Assembly (NCBI GenBank): GCA_015064285.1
Contig: SVSN01000002.1
Coordinates: 28,407-92,406 of the forward strand
Direction: 5' to 3'
Length of the DNA stretch: 64,000 bases
Source of the DNA: Oscillospiraceae bacterium
GTDB taxonomy: Bacteria; Bacillota; Clostridia; Oscillospirales; CAG-272
Shown here: in pieces, positions 60,096-64,000 of the stretch
Layout: the number at the start of each line of letters is the position of its first letter
How positions within the stretch are numbered: the stretch's first letter is position 1
Translations under genes and position numbers: made by a program
The notes under the pieces: generated by a model
The model's database searches: none
Told to the model about the DNA's origin: nothing
The model's input: the letters and a program-made list of their open reading frames with translations, nothing else

Positions 60096-60680
60096 TTATT
60101 TCTGCAGATCCAGCAGAGGACAGATGCAGTCCAGTACCGCATTGCCGATCCGTTCGGTGCCTGCAGGGGTATAGAAATGGGTCATATCCGACCAGCATTC
60201 CTGCGGTGCATCCTGCATCACGCTGTACAGGTCATCGATCACCACATCGGTATCGGCAAAGACTTCTCTGGCGATCCGGTTGTACTGTTCTATTTCCGCA
60301 TTTTTCCGATAAAACTGGGGCCCGAATTTGTTTTCCTGCACCGGTGTGGACAGAGCAAAAACAATCTTGGCTTTGGGGAAGATCAGGCGGATTCTCTTGC
60401 AGATCCGTCCCAACAGCTCCCGGTACTGTTCCGGCGGCGTGAAAACATCGTCCCCCAGAATGTGAAGGATATCCCACAGACCGGTGTTCCAGTGCACCAG
60501 ATCCACATCGTCGTCCCATTGATAATTGGTCTTCCATTCATGGAAATACCGGAAAACATACATGGCGAACTGACAGTTTTCCTCCGGGAAAAGCACTTCC
60601 GCCTGTCCCTCCAGCTTTTCCTTTACATACTTATCATAGCCCATCCGTATGGAGTCGCCGACAAGAACAATTCTTTTCAT
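60096..60680 (-). CDS. SGNH/GDSL hydrolase
   Basis: 194 aa single-domain esterase, no signal peptide. Block I RIVLVGDSIRMGY with the Ser, block III-like VHWNTGLWDILHI with Asn, and CWSDMTHFYTPAGTERIG with the DxxH pair at the C-terminus. Likely removes acetyl groups from sugars in the cytosol. AAAGGAAAG precedes the ATG. It lies 35 nt downstream of the NodB/GH57-like gene on the same strand and probably shares its transcript. Confidence 0.83.
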   Translation of the reverse strand: MKRIVLVGDSIRMGYDKYVKEKLEGQAEVLFPEENCQFAMYVFRYFHEWKTNYQWDDDVDLVHWNTGLWDILHILGDDVFTPPEQYRELLGRICKRIRLIFPKAKIVFALSTPVQENKFGPQFYRKNAEIEQYNRIAREVFADTDVVIDDLYSVMQDAPQECWSDMTHFYTPAGTERIGNAVLDCICPLLDLQK

Positions 60681-60715
60681 ATTGCTTTCCTTTCCATTTT
60701 CCGGATCAAACCGGA

Positions 60716-62083
60716 TTATTTATCGTATATGGCCGGTTTCAGCGTCCAGGTCTGCAGCAGGGCGGTTCGGACGATCCCTGAGGCATCCAGTCCTTCCGGG
60801 AAGATGATCCAGTCTCCGACCCAATCGTAGGCAGTATTCACATGGCGGGTCGGCTGCAGTCTTCCCTGCCCGAGAACAATGGTGATTTTCTCCTCCGGCG
60901 GCAGTTTTCCGGCAACGGCATCCCCCAGCGCACAGAACAGATCCACAGGATTGATCCGGTTTTCTCCTACCTGATACAGGACAGGCAGCTGCCGGTATCC
61001 GAAAACGCGGTCATACTGAGTCAATACCGCTTCCGCCAGAGCAGATACGGAAACCGGTTCGCAGATCACAGAAGGAACATCCGCTTCGGGGCCATAGGAG
61101 AACACCGGTGTCAGGTGCAGACCTTGTATCTGCCGGGCGTACAGGGAAAGAATCTCAGCGGCACACAGGGATCGGGCAGAATCCGTGTAATAATCCGGTC
61201 CCTCGGTCAGCGCAGAAGCCATCCGGCACACATCCTCCGCAGTGATCGGCAAAGGATTCACTTTTTCATACCGGCAGGACTGGCTGGCTGTAATGTACTC
61301 CACTTCCGGTTTGGTCAGCGTATACCGCAGGAACTGCCCCAGCAGATCAATCCGGCGGTGCATTTCTTCTACGGTACGCAGCGGCGCCGGTTTCCATTCC
61401 TCCCGTGGCGGGTTATTCCCTTTCCGGAAGTTGACACCATCCCAGAAATCCGTGCAGGAGAATTCACAGGGATGATAATAGATGCTCACCAGTTGGGTTT
61501 CCCCGGCCTGACGGCAGATATCGTCAAAGTTCTGTACCGCTTCTTCGTATCCGTTTTCGGTGTATTCCAGCCGCATGGTGCTCCACAGCCGGGTCAGGTT
61601 CAGAATACCGCCGTACCAGAACGGCCCACCCGCTACGGACAGGAGATAATGGCTGTCCACATAGGTGGGTACCCCCCACTTTTTCAGTACCGGAAACACC
61701 TGCGGTACCCAGCTTGCTCCTGGCTGTCCGTAGCTGGTGGGAAACTGTCCGGTGATCTCCTGCACATCCAGAAAGCCCTTTTTCTCCCGACGCTCAAATT
61801 CCGCCGCGCCATCGGCAAACCCCATCCCCTGCAGATATTCCGTCTGGGTGGGATGCACGCTGTGGTTTTCCGTATGATAGCAGATTTCATGTCCCGACAG
61901 CTTCCGCAGGATGTCTTCCCTACCCCGGGCTTTCAGCACCCTTGCCTTTTCCGCCACCATCTTGAAGGAACCGATGATCCCGAGGGAATCCATCATGTCA
62001 ATCAGCGCATGCAGGGCGTCGTCCGCTTCCGGCGTGATGAAATCCTCCACATCAAACCATAGCATAACTTTGATATGTTTCAT
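60716..62083 (-). CDS. Polysaccharide-deacetylase/GH57-like protein
   Basis: 455 aa, no signal peptide. HIKVMLWFDVEDFITPEADDAL opens with the metal-binding Asp-x-Asp/Glu motif of the NodB-like fold, and GHEICYHTENHSVHPT carries the His-x(3)-His ligand region (about residues 73-88). SYGQPGASWVPQVFPVLKKWG and VSIYYHPCEFSC are later strands. The C-terminal 200 residues are a separate helical/beta domain without a recognised name. Probably a carbohydrate deacetylase or hydrolase acting with the SGNH gene downstream. GGAGGT before the ATG at 62083. Confidence 0.72.
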   Translation of the reverse strand: MKHIKVMLWFDVEDFITPEADDALHALIDMMDSLGIIGSFKMVAEKARVLKARGREDILRKLSGHEICYHTENHSVHPTQTEYLQGMGFADGAAEFERREKKGFLDVQEITGQFPTSYGQPGASWVPQVFPVLKKWGVPTYVDSHYLLSVAGGPFWYGGILNLTRLWSTMRLEYTENGYEEAVQNFDDICRQAGETQLVSIYYHPCEFSCTDFWDGVNFRKGNNPPREEWKPAPLRTVEEMHRRIDLLGQFLRYTLTKPEVEYITASQSCRYEKVNPLPITAEDVCRMASALTEGPDYYTDSARSLCAAEILSLYARQIQGLHLTPVFSYGPEADVPSVICEPVSVSALAEAVLTQYDRVFGYRQLPVLYQVGENRINPVDLFCALGDAVAGKLPPEEKITIVLGQGRLQPTRHVNTAYDWVGDWIIFPEGLDASGIVRTALLQTWTLKPAIYDK

Positions 62084-62161
62084 AACTGACACCTCCGTTT
62101 TCTGTATGGATACAAACTCCTGTATGTTTTTATTTTCTGACCACATACTTTCCGAAATCCG

Positions 62162-62189
62162 TTGACAAAAGCCAAAAAGGAAGTATAAT
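62162..62189 (+). promoter_or_regulatory. SigA-type promoter
   Basis: TTGACA, 16 nt, TATAAT, about 45 nt upstream of the amidohydrolase gene. Confidence 0.78.
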
Positions 62190-62233
62190 AATATACAGAT
62201 ACATCCCAATTCGTCCGACAAGGAGACCTATTT

Positions 62234-63130
62234 ATGGAACTGGTTAAAAAAATTGATATTCACGTACATACCACAACCTGCCCCTGGCCCGCCCGTTTTC
62301 CCGCTTCCCGCTTTGCCATGCCGGAAGAGCTGATCGAGATCTACGATAAGATCGGCGTGGAAAAAGGGGTTATCCAGCCGGAAATCTGTCTGGAAGGCGG
62401 TTTCCACATCACCACCAACTATGAAGCCAAGTGTGTGGTGGATCAGTATCCCGAACGTTTTGCCTGGTTCTGCAACATTGACCCCCGTCAGGGCAGCAAC
62501 ACGGAGTACACAGATTTCACACCGTACATTCAGTTCTCCAAGGCACAGGGAGCAAAGGGTGTCGGCGAAGTCTGCAGCAATGTATACTTTGACGATCCTC
62601 TGATGCTGAATCTGTTCAAGCACTGCGCGGCCAACGATATGCCTGTGATCTTCCACGTGGGCAATCTGGGCGGCGACTACGGTCTGGTAGACGAAATCGG
62701 TCTGCCCCGGATGGAAAAGGTACTGCAGATGTTCCCGAATCTGCGTCTGCTGGGTCACTCTCAGAAATTCTGGGCAGAAATCAGCGGCGACCTGACCAAG
62801 GAACAGCGTGACGGTTATCCCACCGGTAAAGTAGTGCCCGGCGGCCGACTGGTTGAACTGCTGCGGAAATATCCCAATCTGTGCGGCGACCTTTCTGCAG
62901 GCAGCGGTTTCAACGCCGTTTCCCGTGACCCGGACTTCGGCTATGCCTTCCTGGAAGAGTTCCAGGATCGGATGTACTATGGTACCGATATCTGCGACCC
63001 GAACAACATCAACAGCCCCATGATCCGTCTGGCTTCTTTCCTGGATGAAGGCGTACTCTCCGGCAAGCTGTCCTACGAAGCCTACTACAAGATCTCCCGC
63101 GGCAATGCGGAAAAGCTTCTGAACCGCTGA
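62234..63130 (+). CDS. Amidohydrolase-family metal-dependent hydrolase
   Basis: 298 aa TIM-barrel protein of the amidohydrolase 2 type (aminocarboxymuconate-decarboxylase-like). IDIHVHTTTCPWPARFPASR carries the HxH metal motif (residues 10-12), MPVIFHVGNLGGDYG the third His, LRLLGHSQKFWAEIS the fourth, and MYYGTDICDPNN the catalytic Asp. Likely hydrolyses or decarboxylates a small carboxylate or lactone. AAGGAG precedes the ATG. Divergent from the NodB-like gene; terminator follows. Confidence 0.85.
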   Translation: MELVKKIDIHVHTTTCPWPARFPASRFAMPEELIEIYDKIGVEKGVIQPEICLEGGFHITTNYEAKCVVDQYPERFAWFCNIDPRQGSNTEYTDFTPYIQFSKAQGAKGVGEVCSNVYFDDPLMLNLFKHCAANDMPVIFHVGNLGGDYGLVDEIGLPRMEKVLQMFPNLRLLGHSQKFWAEISGDLTKEQRDGYPTGKVVPGGRLVELLRKYPNLCGDLSAGSGFNAVSRDPDFGYAFLEEFQDRMYYGTDICDPNNINSPMIRLASFLDEGVLSGKLSYEAYYKISRGNAEKLLNR

Positions 63131-63149
63131 CCCGTAACGTAATATTCTC

Positions 63150-63180
63150 AAGTCTCATCGGAATCCGGTGGGACTTTTTT
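63150..63180 (+). terminator. Hairpin terminator
   Basis: AAGTCTCATCGG pairs imperfectly with CCGGTGGGACTT, followed by T6. Confidence 0.8.
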
Positions 63181-63194
63181 CGGTGACAAACTCA

Positions 63195-63224
63195 CTGACA
63201 ACGGGGGCCGGCATGACGTATAAT
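63195..63224 (+). promoter_or_regulatory. SigA-type promoter of trxB
   Basis: CTGACA, 18 nt, TATAAT, about 35 nt upstream of trxB. Confidence 0.7.
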
Positions 63225-63259
63225 ACATACAGAAAAACAAAGAACAGGAGACTGCATCT

Positions 63260-64000
63260 ATGACGTCCCTTTACGATATGATCATCATCGGCGGCGGTCC
63301 CGGCGGATACACGGCAGCTCTTTATGCAGCCAGAGCCGGTCTGCGCACAAAACTGGTAGAAAAAATGTCCCCCGGCGGACAGATGGCACTCACCCATCAG
63401 ATTGATAATTACCCCGGATTTGAAGAAGGCATCGACGGTTTCACGCTGGGTATGAAAATGCAGCAGAGTGCCGAACGGTTCGGTGCCGTAACGGAAATGG
63501 CTGAAGTACTCTCCGTTTCTCTGGACAGTCCTGTCAAAACCATCTGGACTTCCGAAGGCATTCTCAAGGCCCGCACAGTAGTCCTGTCCACCGGTGCCGT
63601 ACCAAGGGAACTGGGCATTCCGGATGAAGACAAATGGTACGGACAGGGTATCCATTACTGCGCAGCCTGCGACGGAATGTTCTATAAAGGCAAGACCGTT
63701 GTGGTGGTTGGCGGCGGCAATACGGCAGCAGCAGATGCTCTGCTTCTGTCCAGAATCGCTAAAAAAGTCATCCTTGTCCACCGCAGAGACAGCCTCCGTG
63801 CCACAAAGATCTATCATGATCCCCTCTTCCGGGCAGAAAACGTGGAATTTCACTGGAACCACACAGTTGCAGCCGTACAGGGAGAGGAAAAACTCACGGG
63901 TGTTCTTCTGCGGGATGTACAGTCCGGAGCAGAAACGATAATCCCCTGCGATGGTGTGTTCGTCAGCATCGGCCGGAAACCGGCTTCGGAATTGTTCCGC
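63260..64000 (+). CDS. trxB: Thioredoxin-disulfide reductase, 3' partial
   Basis: 247 codons visible; continues past the window. FAD- and NADPH-dependent flavoprotein that reduces thioredoxin in the cytosol. FAD-binding MIIIGGGPGGYTAALYAAR (about 7-25), QIDNYPGF (about 47-54), redox pair CAAC (134-137) in IHYCAACDGMFYKG, and the NADPH loop VVVVGGGNTAAADALLLSR are all in place; DGVFVSIGRKP begins the second FAD segment. CAGGAG before the ATG. Confidence 0.93.
   Translation, partial: MTSLYDMIIIGGGPGGYTAALYAARAGLRTKLVEKMSPGGQMALTHQIDNYPGFEEGIDGFTLGMKMQQSAERFGAVTEMAEVLSVSLDSPVKTIWTSEGILKARTVVLSTGAVPRELGIPDEDKWYGQGIHYCAACDGMFYKGKTVVVVGGGNTAAADALLLSRIAKKVILVHRRDSLRATKIYHDPLFRAENVEFHWNHTVAAVQGEEKLTGVLLRDVQSGAETIIPCDGVFVSIGRKPASELFR

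Overview
The window looks like chromosomal DNA of an anaerobic, endospore-forming Bacillota (Clostridia), probably an uncultured Oscillospirales- or Christensenellales-like gut or rumen lineage. The evidence is a complete spoIIAA-spoIIAB-sigF operon, a CotH-kinase lipoprotein, a PPi-type phosphofructokinase, a glycyl-radical enzyme, strong AGGAGG ribosome binding sites and many TTGACA-17-TATAAT promoters. Coding DNA is moderately GC-rich, and long antisense open frames are common and meaningless. I saw no rRNA, tRNA or CRISPR. The lineage is an inference from gene content only.

Layout. 1-6.8 kb: end of a toroid-fold protein, a PFP/histidine-phosphatase operon (minus), the spoIIA operon, a SpoU/TrmH methyltransferase and a TIM-barrel protein. 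6.9-12.9 kb: a GH99-like lipoprotein, a URO-D-family protein, a 0.3-kb MITE-like element with terminal inverted repeats and 16-bp direct repeats, and an MBL-fold hydrolase with a DMT transporter. 13.2-15.8 kb: an orphan two-gene operon of a TraG/VirD4-like ATPase and a P-loop partner, both with non-canonical P-loops and no conjugation genes nearby. 16-28 kb: sugar and glycan genes (Gfo/Idh/MocA dehydrogenases, SGNH esterase, DegT aminotransferase, AraC regulator, GH63-like and heparinase-like enzymes, P1 peptidase) and a promoter-bearing 57-aa small gene. 28-30.4 kb: two G3E (CobW/COG0523) GTPases for metal handling, one with a six-copy His/Cys repeat and one fused to a YcgQ-type domain, behind a compact structured leader. 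30.5-48.2 kb: URO-D protein, GH39-like lipoprotein, orphan glycyl-radical enzyme, phosphodiesterase-like protein, GH125, a frameshifted CotH lipoprotein, an AT-rich scar, an LRR-SGNH lipoprotein, a sugar isomerase, a PHP protein, GH92 and a Gfo/Idh. 48.3-51.2 kb: a BlaI/BlaR1-type switch with two perfect operators. 51.3-60 kb: orphan solute-binding lipoprotein, GH106-like membrane enzyme, a second LRR-SGNH lipoprotein with a domain-swapped neighbour, and a GNAT. 60-64 kb: SGNH hydrolase, NodB/GH57-like protein, amidohydrolase and the start of trxB.

How it fits together. Many genes serve glycan breakdown. GH92 plus GH125, both without signal peptides, point to cytosolic trimming of imported alpha-mannosides such as N-glycan or mannan fragments. 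Heparinase-like, GH106-like, GH39-like, GH99-like and SGNH proteins broaden this to decorated glycans. Gfo/Idh dehydrogenases, the TIM-barrel isomerase and the PHP and amidohydrolase proteins probably process the released sugars. Six lipoproteins with acidic Thr/Glu-rich linkers indicate surface display. No sugar permease lies in the window, so uptake must be encoded elsewhere.
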